Origin: Biostraticola tofi
GTDB taxonomy: Bacteria; Pseudomonadota; Gammaproteobacteria; Enterobacterales; Enterobacteriaceae
Assembly (NCBI RefSeq): GCF_004343195.1
Contig: NZ_SMCR01000010.1
Coordinates: forward strand, 56,462-120,461
Reading direction: 5' to 3'
DNA: 64,000 nt
Below are positions 46,816 through 57,041 of the stretch, piece by piece. Each line of letters begins with the position of its first letter. Positions within the stretch are counted from its first letter, which is position 1. The position numbers and the translations under genes were made by a program. The notes beneath the pieces are model-generated. The model ran no database searches. It worked only from the letters and a program-made list of their open reading frames with translations, and had not been told where the DNA came from.

Positions 46816-47556
46816 ATGGATAATCAGCCGTTACCCGCGCCTAAGGCGTCAGAGCAAAGGCAGGCCACCTTTGCCCAAGGTCTTTATGATGGTCTGCCAA
46901 TTGTCATAAGTTATCTGCCGGTGGCCTTTGCCTTCGGCCTGAATGCCGTAAAACTTGGCTTCAGCCCACTGGAAGCGATCTTCATCTCGGCCATTATCTA
47001 TGCCGGCGCCAGCCAGTTCGTCATTACCACTTTATTAAGCGCCGGCCTGTCGCTATGGGTGGCGGCACTGACCGTCATGGCGATGGATGTCCGGCACCTG
47101 CTGTATGGCCCGGCTCTTCGCCACCGTATTCCGGTTGGGCTGACGCGCCGTAAAACCGCGGTGTGGGCGTTCGGGCTGACCGATGAAGTTTTTTCAACCG
47201 CTATCGCCAGATTGATTGCCGATAATCGGCAATGGTCGGAAAACTGGATGATAGGCGTAGCGGCTGTCTCCTGGTTGTCATGGGTAATCGGCACAATTGT
47301 CGGCGCTATATCCGGTAATGGATTGCTGGATGATTACCCGGCTGTCGAAGCAGCACTCTCGTTTATGCTGCCGGCGCTGTTCCTCAGCCTGCTGCTGGCT
47401 GCCTTTCAGCGCCAGCAGATCCCCGTGCTGACCGCTTCGTTACTGGGCGCCCTTGGCGGCCTGATACTGGTTTCTATTCCAATGGCGATTATCAGCGGAA
47501 TTGGCTGTGGCTGTTTGGCAGCAGGCTTGGGCGCCGGCCAACGACACAAGGAATAA
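46816..47556 (+). CDS. ygaZ: Branched-chain amino acid exporter subunit YgaZ (AzlC family)
   Basis: The large subunit of the YgaZH pair, which exports L-valine and also methionine in E. coli. The AzlC family pattern is clear: FAQGLYDGLPIVISYLPVAF near residue 20, SAIIYAGASQFVITTLL near 57 and AMDVRHLLYGPALRHRIP near 94. 246 residues with about seven membrane segments. AAGGGAG lies about ten bases before the ATG. ygaH follows three bases later. Confidence 0.94.
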   Translation: MDNQPLPAPKASEQRQATFAQGLYDGLPIVISYLPVAFAFGLNAVKLGFSPLEAIFISAIIYAGASQFVITTLLSAGLSLWVAALTVMAMDVRHLLYGPALRHRIPVGLTRRKTAVWAFGLTDEVFSTAIARLIADNRQWSENWMIGVAAVSWLSWVIGTIVGAISGNGLLDDYPAVEAALSFMLPALFLSLLLAAFQRQQIPVLTASLLGALGGLILVSIPMAIISGIGCGCLAAGLGAGQRHKE

Positions 47557-47559
47557 TTC

Positions 47560-47895
47560 ATGAGCTCGACGGTATTGATCAGCTGTCTGGTGGTTGGCTT
47601 AGCCAATTATTTCTTCCGCTACTTTCCGCTGCATAGGGTGAAAACCACGGTAAGCCAGAGCCGTGGCAATGGCCCGCTTGCCCAAGTACTAGACTGTATC
47701 GGCGTCGCGTCAATCTGTGCGCTGCTGGTGGTGTCGAGCGTGCCTGAAATCATGCAGCATCCACATAAATTCTGGCCAACCTTGGCCGGACTGCTGTCAC
47801 TGATACTGTCCTTTTGGCGCACCCGCAGCATCGTTATCTCTACCTTGGCCGGCGCGCTGGTCTACGGTCTGATAGTCAAATTAATGCTGACCTGA
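47560..47895 (+). CDS. ygaH: Branched-chain amino acid exporter subunit YgaH (AzlD family)
   Basis: The small subunit of YgaZH: 111 residues with three or four membrane segments and the AzlD start ISCLVVGLANYFFRYFPLH. It is translated right after ygaZ (three-base gap, AAGGA before the ATG), in keeping with the two forming one complex. MprA, encoded next, is known in E. coli for emrAB control; a link to ygaZH is only by position. Confidence 0.93.
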   Translation: MSSTVLISCLVVGLANYFFRYFPLHRVKTTVSQSRGNGPLAQVLDCIGVASICALLVVSSVPEIMQHPHKFWPTLAGLLSLILSFWRTRSIVISTLAGALVYGLIVKLMLT

Positions 47896-48030
47896 TGAGA
47901 ACGCATTGAAAAAGCCAAATTTCTTCTGCCGCAACTTCAATAGCAGGCTAAACTTTTCATACAGACAATATTTACTTGAGTAATTACATGGGTTATTATA
48001 CCCACTGTAACTATGAGGTATTAAGTAAAA

Positions 48031-48552
48031 ATGGAAAGTTCGTTCACACCGATTGAGCAGATGCTTGCACTGCGTGCTGCGCAAAGACCCGATTTCCCCT
48101 ATCAGGAAATTCTGTTAACTCGTCTTTGCATGCATATGCAGGGAAAATTGCTGGAAAACAGGAACCGGATGCTTAAGGCCCAGGGCATCAATGAAACGCT
48201 GTTTATGGCCTTGGTCACGCTGGAATCGCAGGCCAGTCACAGTATTCAGCCTTCAGAACTGAGTTCGGCGCTGGGTTCATCCAGAACCAACGCCACGAGG
48301 ATCGCGGATGAACTGGAAAGACGCGGCTGGATTGAACGCAAAGAAAGTGAAAGCGACCGTCGCTGCCTGTATCTTCATCTGACCGAGACGGGCCTGGCGT
48401 TCTTGAACAATCTGTTACCGCCTCAGCATCAATGCCTGCAGTCGCTGTGGTCGACCCTCGATGTTGCCGAAAAGCAGCAGCTTGAGACCCTGACCCGCAA
48501 GCTGCTGACCAAACTGGACGATTTGATTGTTGAAGAAGAGCCAAAGGGTTAA
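48031..48552 (+). CDS. mprA: MarR-family regulator MprA (EmrR)
   Basis: A 173-residue MarR-type repressor that loosens from DNA on binding uncouplers and drugs. It matches E. coli MprA throughout: [20 protein letters not shown] at the start, the winged helix with [20 protein letters not shown] near 75, and the beta wing [18 protein letters not shown] near 98. A weak AGG lies before the ATG. In E. coli it is followed by emrA and emrB, which it represses; here the next gene is yfiF on the other strand, so the regulator is separated from that target. Confidence 0.94.
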   Translation: MESSFTPIEQMLALRAAQRPDFPYQEILLTRLCMHMQGKLLENRNRMLKAQGINETLFMALVTLESQASHSIQPSELSSALGSSRTNATRIADELERRGWIERKESESDRRCLYLHLTETGLAFLNNLLPPQHQCLQSLWSTLDVAEKQQLETLTRKLLTKLDDLIVEEEPKG

Positions 48553-48640
48553 TCTCCTGGCCCTGGCGCCATATCGCTGTGAACCCTGGCCGGGTGCCAT
48601 AATGAAGACCCCCCGTAATGAGTGGCCACGGCAAGCGGCG

Positions 48641-49711
48641 TTATTGATTCTGGCGCCACCATTCAGCCAGCAGTATGCCTGCGGCGACGGAAACATTCAG
48701 ACTTTCAACTTTACCGGTACCGCCAATCGAAATGGCCACATCGGCGCGGCGCTGAATTTCATCCGATAACCCTTCTCGCTCCTGCCCCAGCACCAGCACC
48801 ATTTTGCGCGGCATGATTACTGATGCCAGCGGCGTGCCTTTGTGGCTTGAGGTGGTAACGATGGTGTAACCTGCATCGCTGAATCGGCTCAAATCATTGA
48901 GAAAATCGTCGCTCTGAATCGCAGTGATGTGTTCAGCGCCGCCTTCTGCGGTACGCACTGCCGCGCCGGATTCAAGCACCGCTGCGTCATTGACCATCAC
49001 GCCATTGACGCCAAAATGAGCGCTTGACCGGAGAATGGCCCCCAGATTGTGCGGATTGGAGACATCTTCCAGCGCCAACACGCAATCTTTATCAAGGGAT
49101 TTATCCAGATAACCGATGGCATCCAGGCCTAGGCGTTTTTTAATTAAAAAGCATACGCCGCCATGGTGATCAGTACCGGAAGCCTTAGCCAGTTCCTCGT
49201 CATCCACCACATGATAGGCTTTGCGATTGGCAGCCATAAAACGCAAAGCATCACGGAAGCGCGGGGTCACGGACTGAACAAACCAGGCACGGACAATCGA
49301 GTCGGGACGGTTCTTGAAAAGGGCTTTACAGGCATTTTCACCGTATACGCGCGTTTCTTCGGCGCGCTGGCGGCGCAACTGCTCGGGATCGATCTGACTT
49401 TGGCCGCTGATACCGCCATGATCTGGCACAGCGGGCTTATCAGGGCTCTGCCAGGACGTTTTCCAGGGTGAGTCTGACAGTTCGGCCGGCTTATCCCGGC
49501 GAGGAGCTGAATGCTTCCTGTCATCAATGCCAGGGCGTTCATTACGCGCAGGACGTCCTTCGCCACGACGCGGATTTTCACCTCTTCTGCCGCCGCTGTC
49601 ACGCCCAGGCTGCGCGTCTGAACGGGAAGAACGGCGCGGCGCTTCCTCCTCATCCTTACGCACATACATGACGCGGACCTTGCCGCCTTTACCTTTTAAA
49701 GAATCGCTCAT
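48641..49711 (-). CDS. yfiF: SPOUT-family RNA methyltransferase YfiF
   Basis: A 356-residue protein with a TrmH/SpoU-type methyltransferase domain. The first 110 residues are a basic, Arg/Asp-rich low-complexity tail ([20 protein letters not shown]). A substrate-binding domain follows ([20 protein letters not shown]), then the knotted catalytic domain: [20 protein letters not shown] near 215 (motif 1), [13 protein letters not shown] near 312 (motif 2) and [20 protein letters not shown] near 333 (motif 3). It probably methylates a ribose 2'-OH in tRNA or rRNA. ATG at 49711 follows GGAGAG. Divergent from trxC as in relatives. Confidence 0.92.
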   Translation of the reverse strand: MSDSLKGKGGKVRVMYVRKDEEEAPRRSSRSDAQPGRDSGGRRGENPRRGEGRPARNERPGIDDRKHSAPRRDKPAELSDSPWKTSWQSPDKPAVPDHGGISGQSQIDPEQLRRQRAEETRVYGENACKALFKNRPDSIVRAWFVQSVTPRFRDALRFMAANRKAYHVVDDEELAKASGTDHHGGVCFLIKKRLGLDAIGYLDKSLDKDCVLALEDVSNPHNLGAILRSSAHFGVNGVMVNDAAVLESGAAVRTAEGGAEHITAIQSDDFLNDLSRFSDAGYTIVTTSSHKGTPLASVIMPRKMVLVLGQEREGLSDEIQRRADVAISIGGTGKVESLNVSVAAGILLAEWWRQNQ

Positions 49712-49929
49712 TTTTCTCTCCACCCTTGTGCTGGGCGCGAAGATTACCTGATATCCCTACGTTTAGCTACCGGGCTACGGTAAAAGCCAGCAACTATTGA
49801 AACCATCGGACAAATCATTTTGTCAGTCGGTGGAAGTTTAACCATACTTCACTTTTGCTAGGCTTAACAGCGCTGATGGACATCCATATACTATCGGCCA
49901 ACTTAATAGCGGGTTGTGGAGAACTGAAT

Positions 49930-50355
49930 ATGAACACGGTGTGCGCCTCTTGCCTGACGAAAAATCGCCTTCCTGACGAGCGAGTAAATGAAGCCGCCCG
50001 CTGTGGTCGGTGTGGCCAACCTCTGCTGGCAGGCAAAGTAGTGCATGCCGATGCAGGCTCGTTGGATAAACTGTTAGCCGATGACTTACCGGTGGTTATC
50101 GATTTTTGGGCACCCTGGTGCGGCCCCTGCGTGGGATTTGCGCCGGTATTTGATGCAGTGGCTGCAGAACGGGCCGGCCAGGTTCGTTTCATCAAAATCA
50201 ATACTGAAGCCGAGCCGCAGCTAAGCGCCAGGTTTCACATCCGTAGTATCCCTACCATTATGCTGTTCAAAAACGGTCAGAGTGTCGACCAACTGAGTGG
50301 CGCTATGCCTAAAGCTCCGTTTGAGGAGTGGCTTGACGAAGGTCTCAGGGGCTAA
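49930..50355 (+). CDS. trxC: Thioredoxin 2 (TrxC)
   Basis: A 141-residue cytoplasmic thioredoxin with an N-terminal zinc-binding region. Two CxxC pairs (C5-A-S-C8 and C25-G-R-C28) hold the zinc; the active site is WCGPC near residue 60 in [14 protein letters not shown], and the cis-Pro loop is RSIPTIMLF. It reduces ribonucleotide reductase and protects from oxidative stress; OxyR controls it in E. coli. ATG at 49930 follows GGAG by nine bases. A longer frame begins upstream but lacks a ribosome site. Confidence 0.95.
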   Translation: MNTVCASCLTKNRLPDERVNEAARCGRCGQPLLAGKVVHADAGSLDKLLADDLPVVIDFWAPWCGPCVGFAPVFDAVAAERAGQVRFIKINTEAEPQLSARFHIRSIPTIMLFKNGQSVDQLSGAMPKAPFEEWLDEGLRG

Positions 50356-50487
50356 AGTCAACCCTGCAGGCGGCCTCACGCTCTGCGCTGGCGTCAACGT
50401 TTTTGCGCAGCAAGGGCAGCAGGTAAAAAAATCGTTACCCTGCCCCGCCGCACTCCAGTAAACTCAGCTTTTTGTGCCGGGTTTTTC

Positions 50488-51162
50488 ATGACGCATAATG
50501 CTGTTCTTGCCTTGCGCGAATTGCGCCTCGCCCGCGCAACGCGACCTTTTCGCGCCCGCGGTTGTCGCGTGGTGCGCTGCGAACGCTGCCTGCTGCCGGC
50601 CCTGCGCTGCCTGTGCTCGACCATCATACCCCAGCGGGCCGCAAGTCGATTCTGCCTGGTCATGTTCGATGCCGAGCCCCTCAAGCCCAGTAACACCGGT
50701 CGTTTAATCGCCGATATCCTGCCGGAAACGCAGGCTTTTCTGTGGTCGCGTACCGAACCAAATCCGGAACTGCTTACCGCTATTACCAGCCCTTGTCGTC
50801 AACCCTACGTGGTGTTTCCCGCTCATGCGGTGCCCGAAGGACGCCCAGTGCTAAACCAGGTGATCCCCGATGGCCTACCGCCCCTGTTTATCATGCTGGA
50901 CGGCACCTGGCCTGAGGCGGGTAAAATGTTTCGTAAAAGCCCCTATCTCGACCGTTTCCCGGTTCTGTCGCTTAATTTGTCTACCCTGTCCGATTATCGA
51001 TTGCGGGAATCGCATGGTGAAGGCCATCACTGTACCGCCGAAGTGGCTACCGCCCTACTGGCCCAAGCGGGAGATCATGCTGCAGCCCATGGCCTGGCTT
51101 CCCATTTCACGCTGTTCCGCCATCGCTATCTGGCCGGTAAACCTCATCATCAGCAGCCGTAA
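50488..51162 (+). CDS. tapT: tRNA acp3U47 synthase TapT (DTW domain)
   Basis: TapT transfers the aminocarboxypropyl group of S-adenosylmethionine to uridine 47 of tRNA. The DTW motif is seen as LDGTWPEAGKM near residue 140, and the N-terminal Cys cluster CERCLLPALRCLC near 31 would bind zinc. The C-terminal part holds YRLRESHGEGHHCTAEVA with the family His/Glu residues. 224 residues; formerly yfiP. It lies between trxC and pat, as in E. coli. Confidence 0.9.
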   Translation: MTHNAVLALRELRLARATRPFRARGCRVVRCERCLLPALRCLCSTIIPQRAASRFCLVMFDAEPLKPSNTGRLIADILPETQAFLWSRTEPNPELLTAITSPCRQPYVVFPAHAVPEGRPVLNQVIPDGLPPLFIMLDGTWPEAGKMFRKSPYLDRFPVLSLNLSTLSDYRLRESHGEGHHCTAEVATALLAQAGDHAAAHGLASHFTLFRHRYLAGKPHHQQP

Positions 51163-51239
51163 TTCCCCAGTCTTATCACAACAGTGCAGTCAATATAGGC
51201 ATACACTTAACAGGTGTGCGACAAGCAAAGGGAATAACC

Positions 51240-53903
51240 ATGAGTCTGCGGGGATTGGAAGCACTGCTTAAACCCAAATCCATTGCTGTATTGGGCGCGT
51301 CAGACCGGGCCGGCCGGGCCGGGTATCTGATGATGCGTAATCTGCTTGATGGTGGATACCGAGGGCCGGTACTGCCGGTGACGCCGAAATACCCGGCCGT
51401 CTGTGGCGTACTTTGTTATCCGGATGTCGCTTCCCTGCCGCTGATACCCTGCCTGGCGATTATCTGCACCCATGCCGATCGCAACCTGCAGTTAATGCAG
51501 GACCTGGGAGAACGGGGGTGCCGGGCGGTGATTGTTCTTTCTTCGCCGGCATCGCAGTTTAATGAGCTTAAAGCACTGGCGTCACGCTTTGGCATGCGGC
51601 TGCTGGGCCCTAACAGCCTTGGGCTGCTAGCGCCGTGGCAAGGACTGAATGCCAGCTTCTCGCCGGTGCCTATCTATAAAGGCAAACTGGCGTTTATATC
51701 TCAGTCCGCCGCTGTATCCAATACCATCCTTGACTGGGCGCAGCAGCGGAAAATCGGTTTTTCCTGGTTTATCGCCTTGGGCGACAGCATTGATATCGAT
51801 GTCGACGATATGCTTGATTTCCTGGCGCGCGACGGCAAGACCAGCGCCATCCTGCTGCATCTGGAACACCTGAGCGATGCCCGGCGATTTCTTTCCGCCG
51901 CCAGAGGGGCTGCGCGCAACAAGCCGATTCTGGTCATCAAGAGCGGCCGCAGTCTGCAGGCTCAACGTTTGCTTAACTACCCCCAGGGGAGGGATGCCGC
52001 TTATGACGCCGCTATTCAGCGGGCCGGGCTGTTGCGCGTCAGGGATACCCATGAGCTGTTCTCGGCGGTCGAAACCCTGAGCCATATGCGGCCACTGCTC
52101 GGGGAGCGTCTGATGATCATCAGCAACGGCATTGCACCTGCCGCGCTGGCGCTGGATGAACTACTGAGCCGGCACGGCAAGCTGGCTGAACTCGGCAGCG
52201 AAAGCCGTAAGGCGCTTGCGGCTCAGCTTCCAGATAGCCTGTTGGTCGCTAATCCTCTGGATCTGGCCGACGATGCCACCCCGGCCCGCTACCGGGCCGC
52301 TTTATCGGCGCTGCTGGATAGCAACGACATCGACGTTATGCTGATTATTCATGCTCCCAGCGCAGCTGCGCCGGCCAGCCAGACCGCCCAGCAGGTGATT
52401 GAGGTCATAAACGCCCATCCCCGCGGTCGCCATTTGACCCTGCTGACCAACTGGAGCGGTGAATTTTCTTCCCAGGAAGCCCGCCGTCATTTCACCGAAG
52501 CCGGGATCCCAACCTACCGCACCCCGGAAGGGGCGGTGACCGCTTTTATGCACATGGCCGAATACCGTCGCAACCAGCAGCAGTTGATGGAGACCCCGGC
52601 GCTGCCGCCCGGACTGACGCTAGACAGCGCGCCGGCCCACCACCTGATAAGCCAGGCGCTTGAACAGCAGCTAACACGTCTGGAAACCCATGAAGTCCAG
52701 CCGATCCTGGAGGCCTATGGACTGCATATCATGCCCACATGGATAGCGGCTGACGCATCTGAAGCGGTGGAAATCGCTGAGCGGATCGGCTATCCGGTGG
52801 CGTTAAAATTACGTTCCCCTGATATTGCTCATAAATCAGATGTCCAGGGGGTAATGTTGTCACTGCGAAGCGCCCGGGAAGTGGAGCAGGCGGCCAAAGC
52901 CATCATCGAAAGGGTGTCCCAGACTTATCCGCAGGCGCGAGTCCAGGGTATTCTGGTGCAGCAGATGGCCCATCGTACCGGCACGCAGGAACTGCGGGTA
53001 AGGGTTGAGCAGGACCCGGTATTCGGTCCCCTTATCCTGCTGGGCGAAGGTGATGGCGACTGGCGACAGGTGGGCGCGATGGCGGTTGCGCTACCGCCGC
53101 TAAATATGGCGCTGGCTCAGAATATGGTGCGTCAGGGGCTTGGCAAAGGCGCAATCCGCGACCATCGTCCGCTCTATCCTCTGGACGTTACGGCCTTGAG
53201 CCGCCTGCTGGTGCAGATTTCCGACCTGCTGCTGGACTGCCCCCAGATTACCGAGCTGGATATTAATCCGCTGCTGGCCTCGGGCAGTGATATGACAGTG
53301 CTGGATGTGAGCCTGCAGTTGGCACCCTGTCAGGGTGATGGTGAAGGCCGACTGGCCATACGCCCTTATCCCCACCAGCTTGAGTCCACGGTGTTATTGA
53401 AAAATGGCGATAGCTGCCTGTTTCGCCCGATCCTCCCTGAAGACGAACCGCTGTTGCGACAGTTTATCAACCAGGTCACCCGGGAAGATCTCTATTACCG
53501 TTATTTTAGTGAGATTAATGAATTTACCCATGAAGATTTGGCTTACATGACCCAAATCGACTACGATCGGGAAATGGCCTTTGTTGCCGTCAGGCGCAAT
53601 GGAGCCGCCAATCAGGAAATCATTGGCGTGACCCGCGCTATCGCAGATCCTGACAATACCGATGCCGAATTTGCGGTTCTTGTCAGGTCTGATCTGAAGA
53701 ATCTCGGTCTTGGTCGCATGCTGCTGGAAAAAATAATCGCTTATGCACGTGAACATGGCCTGAAGCAGTTAACCGCCATCACCATGCCTCATAACCGCGG
53801 CATGATCGTGCTGGCGCAAAAACTGGGGTTTGAAGTGGATGTCAGGCTTGAGGATGGTATCGTGGCGTTATCGCTATTACTGGATACCCCGGTAAATGGG
53901 TGA
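51240..53903 (+). CDS. pat: Protein lysine acetyltransferase Pat (YfiQ)
   Basis: An 887-residue enzyme that acetylates acetyl-CoA synthetase and other proteins. Order: an acyl-CoA synthetase (NDP-forming)-like region of about 700 residues with CoA-binding start KPKSIAVLGASDRAGRAGYL, SQSAAVSNTILDWA near 155 and the ATP-grasp part GYPVALKLRSPDIAHKSDVQ near 520; then a GNAT domain in the last 160 residues (FRPILPEDEPLLRQFINQ, acetyl-CoA loop LKNLGLGRMLLEKI). The synthetase part is regulatory in this family. ATG at 51240 follows AAAGGGA; earlier in-frame starts lack a ribosome site. Confidence 0.94.
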   Translation: MSLRGLEALLKPKSIAVLGASDRAGRAGYLMMRNLLDGGYRGPVLPVTPKYPAVCGVLCYPDVASLPLIPCLAIICTHADRNLQLMQDLGERGCRAVIVLSSPASQFNELKALASRFGMRLLGPNSLGLLAPWQGLNASFSPVPIYKGKLAFISQSAAVSNTILDWAQQRKIGFSWFIALGDSIDIDVDDMLDFLARDGKTSAILLHLEHLSDARRFLSAARGAARNKPILVIKSGRSLQAQRLLNYPQGRDAAYDAAIQRAGLLRVRDTHELFSAVETLSHMRPLLGERLMIISNGIAPAALALDELLSRHGKLAELGSESRKALAAQLPDSLLVANPLDLADDATPARYRAALSALLDSNDIDVMLIIHAPSAAAPASQTAQQVIEVINAHPRGRHLTLLTNWSGEFSSQEARRHFTEAGIPTYRTPEGAVTAFMHMAEYRRNQQQLMETPALPPGLTLDSAPAHHLISQALEQQLTRLETHEVQPILEAYGLHIMPTWIAADASEAVEIAERIGYPVALKLRSPDIAHKSDVQGVMLSLRSAREVEQAAKAIIERVSQTYPQARVQGILVQQMAHRTGTQELRVRVEQDPVFGPLILLGEGDGDWRQVGAMAVALPPLNMALAQNMVRQGLGKGAIRDHRPLYPLDVTALSRLLVQISDLLLDCPQITELDINPLLASGSDMTVLDVSLQLAPCQGDGEGRLAIRPYPHQLESTVLLKNGDSCLFRPILPEDEPLLRQFINQVTREDLYYRYFSEINEFTHEDLAYMTQIDYDREMAFVAVRRNGAANQEIIGVTRAIADPDNTDAEFAVLVRSDLKNLGLGRMLLEKIIAYAREHGLKQLTAITMPHNRGMIVLAQKLGFEVDVRLEDGIVALSLLLDTPVNG

Positions 53904-54048
53904 TGGCTGCCGCTATTATTAAGTCTGTGTAAAACGGCGTCTAAAGGTTGCGGTATCCGATAAAAGTAATGTTATTATGAAAATCCCGCGCATTGGTATT
54001 GCAGAGGGTCATTCCACCCTACAATGACAAGAGAAGATACGCACTGTG

Positions 54049-55404
54049 ATGTTGTCAAATTTTAGACGTACCAAACACCAACAACACCTTGCACAACTGC
54101 CCAAAATCCCTCAGACGGTAGAAGATTTTCAAACGCTCTACAGCCCTGATGATTTCCGCACAGCGCTGCTTGATGCTATCAGCAAGGCCAAACGCCGAAT
54201 CTATCTGGTGGCGCTTTATCTGGAGCAGGACGATGGCGGAAAAGCGGTCCTCTCGGCGGTCTTTGCAGCCCGGCAAAAGCATCCTGAACTCGAAGTCTGC
54301 ATTCTGGTCGACTGGCACCGAGCCCAGCGCGGCCGTATCGGCAGTGCTGCCACCAATACCAATGCCGACTGGTATTGCCGCATGGCCCAGTCACACCCCG
54401 GGGTGTCGGTGCCGATTTACGGCGTTCCGGTTAACACCCGGGAAGCCCTTGGCGTGCTGCATCTGAAAGGCTTTATCATCGATGACACCGTCATTTACAG
54501 CGGGGCCAGCCTGAATGACGTTTACCTGCATCAGTCAGACAGATACCGCTACGATCGCTACCAACTGGTGCACAATTCCCCGTTGGCGGACTGTATGCTG
54601 GATTATATCCGCCGGCAGATATTGACCGCGCCGGCGGTAAATCGCCTCGATAACCCGGACCGGCCGAAAAGCCTGGAAATAAAGAACGATACCCGGCTGT
54701 TTCGCCAGTCGTTACGTGATGCGAACTATGCCTGCAGTGATAACGCCTCAGAAAATGAACTGGCGATTACGCCATTGGTCGGACTGGGCAAGCAGAGTCC
54801 GTTAAACAAGACCATTCATCACCTGATGTGCTGTACCGATGCCAGATTAACACTGTGTACACCCTATTTTAATATGCCGGCCCTGCTGGTGCGGAATATC
54901 ATTTCCCTCCTGCGACAGGGTAAGCAGGTAGAAATCATCGTTGGCGACAAGACCGCCAATGATTTTTTTATCCCCCCTACCGAGCCGTTCAAAATCATCG
55001 GCGCTCTGCCCTATCTTTATGAAATCAACCTGCGCCGCTTCCTCAGCCGGCTACAGCGCTATGTGGACAATGGCCAGCTGGTGGTCAGACTCTGGAAAGA
55101 TGGAGAAAACAGCTATCATCTCAAAGGGATGTGGGTGGATGAAAAATGGCAATTGCTGACCGGCAATAACCTGAATCCGCGCGCCTGGCGACTCGATTTG
55201 GAAAATGCGCTGCTGATCCATGATCCCAACAGAGTCATGTCCTCACAGCGTGCAAAGGAATTGTCGCTTATTCGCACCCATACCACTGTGGTGACTCATT
55301 TCACTCAGTTGGAAAGCATTGCCGACTATCCGGTAAAGGTACGCAAACTCATCCGCCGGTTGCGACGGATACGTATAGACAGACTTATCAGTCGCATTCT
55401 GTAG
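54049..55404 (+). CDS. pssA: Phosphatidylserine synthase PssA
   Basis: PssA joins CDP-diacylglycerol and serine, the first step toward phosphatidylethanolamine. It is a peripheral membrane enzyme of the phospholipase D fold with two HKD motifs: HLKGFIIDDTVIYSGASLND near residue 138 and HLKGMWVDEKWQLLTGNNLN near 362. The basic tail VRKLIRRLRRIRIDRLISRI binds the membrane. 451 residues, as in E. coli. I chose ATG at 54049 (MLSNFRRTKHQQ) because it matches the E. coli start; a GTG directly before it is possible. Confidence 0.96.
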   Translation: MLSNFRRTKHQQHLAQLPKIPQTVEDFQTLYSPDDFRTALLDAISKAKRRIYLVALYLEQDDGGKAVLSAVFAARQKHPELEVCILVDWHRAQRGRIGSAATNTNADWYCRMAQSHPGVSVPIYGVPVNTREALGVLHLKGFIIDDTVIYSGASLNDVYLHQSDRYRYDRYQLVHNSPLADCMLDYIRRQILTAPAVNRLDNPDRPKSLEIKNDTRLFRQSLRDANYACSDNASENELAITPLVGLGKQSPLNKTIHHLMCCTDARLTLCTPYFNMPALLVRNIISLLRQGKQVEIIVGDKTANDFFIPPTEPFKIIGALPYLYEINLRRFLSRLQRYVDNGQLVVRLWKDGENSYHLKGMWVDEKWQLLTGNNLNPRAWRLDLENALLIHDPNRVMSSQRAKELSLIRTHTTVVTHFTQLESIADYPVKVRKLIRRLRRIRIDRLISRIL

Positions 55405-55457
55405 TATTCCAGAGCAGGACTGCTCGGATGGCAGGTTGCAGGAATGAGTGTCCGACC

Positions 55458-55485
55458 AGTGCCGGCCAGTTATAGGCCCGGCACT
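55458..55485. terminator. Hairpin between pssA and kgtP
   Basis: AGTGCCGG at 55458-55465 pairs with CCGGCACT at 55478-55485, between two converging genes. There is no T-run on the plus side; it probably ends both transcripts with help. Confidence 0.55.
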
Positions 55486-55491
55486 TCATCA

Positions 55492-56793
55492 TTAAAGCTG
55501 TATCTCCTTTCCTTTACGGTGCAGGCTAAGCGATACGATAAGCGCCAGCAGCCCCATAATCGTGACATACCAGAAAAACACATTTTCCAGATCGATGGAC
55601 TTGAGCGACAGCGCCACGTATTCGGCGCTGCCGCCAAACACCGCATTAGCCACCGCATAAGACAGACCTACCCCCAGAGCGCGAACCTGTACCGGGAACA
55701 TTTCAGCCTTGAGCAAACCGCTGATAGAAGTATAGAAACTGACCATCAGCAAAGCGGCAAATACCAAAGCGAAGGCTACATAGGGGTTTGTCACACTTTT
55801 CAGCGTCAGCAGGATGGGGATCGTCAGAAAGGTCGTCAATGCGCCGAAAATAATCATCGAATTACGACGGCCGATACGATCCGAAAGACCGCCGATAATC
55901 GGCTGCATCAGCATAAACAGGAACAACGCGGCGGTCATGACCAGACTGGCGGTTTTGGCATGCATGCCGGCCGTATTGACCAGGTACTTCTGCATATAAG
56001 TGGTAAAGGTGTAAAAGCATAACGATCCGCCGGCGGTAAACCCCAGCACCATGACAAAAGCCCGTCGATTCTTCCAGAGACCTTTAAGTGAGCCGGCATC
56101 TTTGTGGCTGCGTGTCTTGGCATCAGTGGTTTCATTAAGCGATTTTCTAAGCCACAGGGCTACAATGGCCAACACTGCGCCGAGGAAAAACGGGATTCGC
56201 CAGCCCCAGGCACGCAAATCACCTTCAGTCATGATTTGCTGCAGAATGACCACCACCAACAGCGCCAGCAGTTGACCGCCAATAAGCGTTACATACTGAA
56301 AAGAGGCGTAAAACCCGCGCCGATGCTTTACTGCCACCTCACTCATATAGGTGGCGCTGGTTCCATATTCGCCGCCGACGGACAGCCCCTGGAACAGTCG
56401 GGCAACCAGCAGCAGCAAAGGCGCCAAATTACCGATACTGTCATAGCCGGGCAGGCAGGCGATGACCAGCGAACCACAACACATCATCACCACAGAAATC
56501 AACATCGATGTTTTGCGGCCGTGTTTGTCGGCGATCCTGCCGAAAAGCCAACCGCCGATAGGACGCATTAAAAAACCCGCTGCAAACACGCCGGCGGTTT
56601 GCAGCAACTGCGTGGTGGTATTGCCTGCCGGAAAGAAAATATGCGCGAAATAGATGGAACAAAACGAATAGATGTAGAAATCAAACCATTCGACCAGGTT
56701 ACCCGAAGATGCCCCAACAATGGCCTTAATACGTTGACGGGTATCTGTTGCTGATTCCTGGTCATGTTGTATTGCAGCATCAATCCTTACCAT
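55492..56793 (-). CDS. kgtP: Alpha-ketoglutarate permease KgtP
   Basis: A 433-residue proton symporter of the metabolite:H+ branch of the [21 protein letters not shown] near residue 26 is the family start, [18 protein letters not shown] near 85 is motif A, and [15 protein letters not shown] near 140 is the conserved loop; there are twelve membrane segments. It takes up 2-oxoglutarate. ATG at 56793 follows GAGG; the longer frame to 56856 is not supported. It converges on pssA, the arrangement found in E. coli. A CRP-type site lies 116 bases upstream. Confidence 0.94.
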   Translation of the reverse strand: MVRIDAAIQHDQESATDTRQRIKAIVGASSGNLVEWFDFYIYSFCSIYFAHIFFPAGNTTTQLLQTAGVFAAGFLMRPIGGWLFGRIADKHGRKTSMLISVVMMCCGSLVIACLPGYDSIGNLAPLLLLVARLFQGLSVGGEYGTSATYMSEVAVKHRRGFYASFQYVTLIGGQLLALLVVVILQQIMTEGDLRAWGWRIPFFLGAVLAIVALWLRKSLNETTDAKTRSHKDAGSLKGLWKNRRAFVMVLGFTAGGSLCFYTFTTYMQKYLVNTAGMHAKTASLVMTAALFLFMLMQPIIGGLSDRIGRRNSMIIFGALTTFLTIPILLTLKSVTNPYVAFALVFAALLMVSFYTSISGLLKAEMFPVQVRALGVGLSYAVANAVFGGSAEYVALSLKSIDLENVFFWYVTIMGLLALIVSLSLHRKGKEIQL

Positions 56794-56901
56794 TATCGCT
56801 ACCTCTGCCCTGATAACGCCACCAACCAGGCGGCTCAAGAGATCAAATGTACGCAATAATTTTCAGACTTGTAGTTAACAGGATAATCATATCTCAACTT
56901 A

Positions 56902-56917
56902 TGTGACACCTGTCACG
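56902..56917. promoter_or_regulatory. CRP-like site upstream of kgtP
   Basis: TGTGA-CACCTG-TCACG differs from the TGTGA-N6-TCACA core at one base. It lies 109 bases before the kgtP start and 125 bases before the divergent gene at 57042. CRP control of a carboxylate permease is reasonable. Confidence 0.5.
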
Positions 56918-57041
56918 AATTACTCGCCAAGATGTTTCTTGACCCGATACACTGTATGGGGTTTGAATGATGACTGTTGAACAGCGATTTTAATGCCGCT
57001 GATTATGCTTACTCACACCTCTATTTGACAGGAGCATAAAA

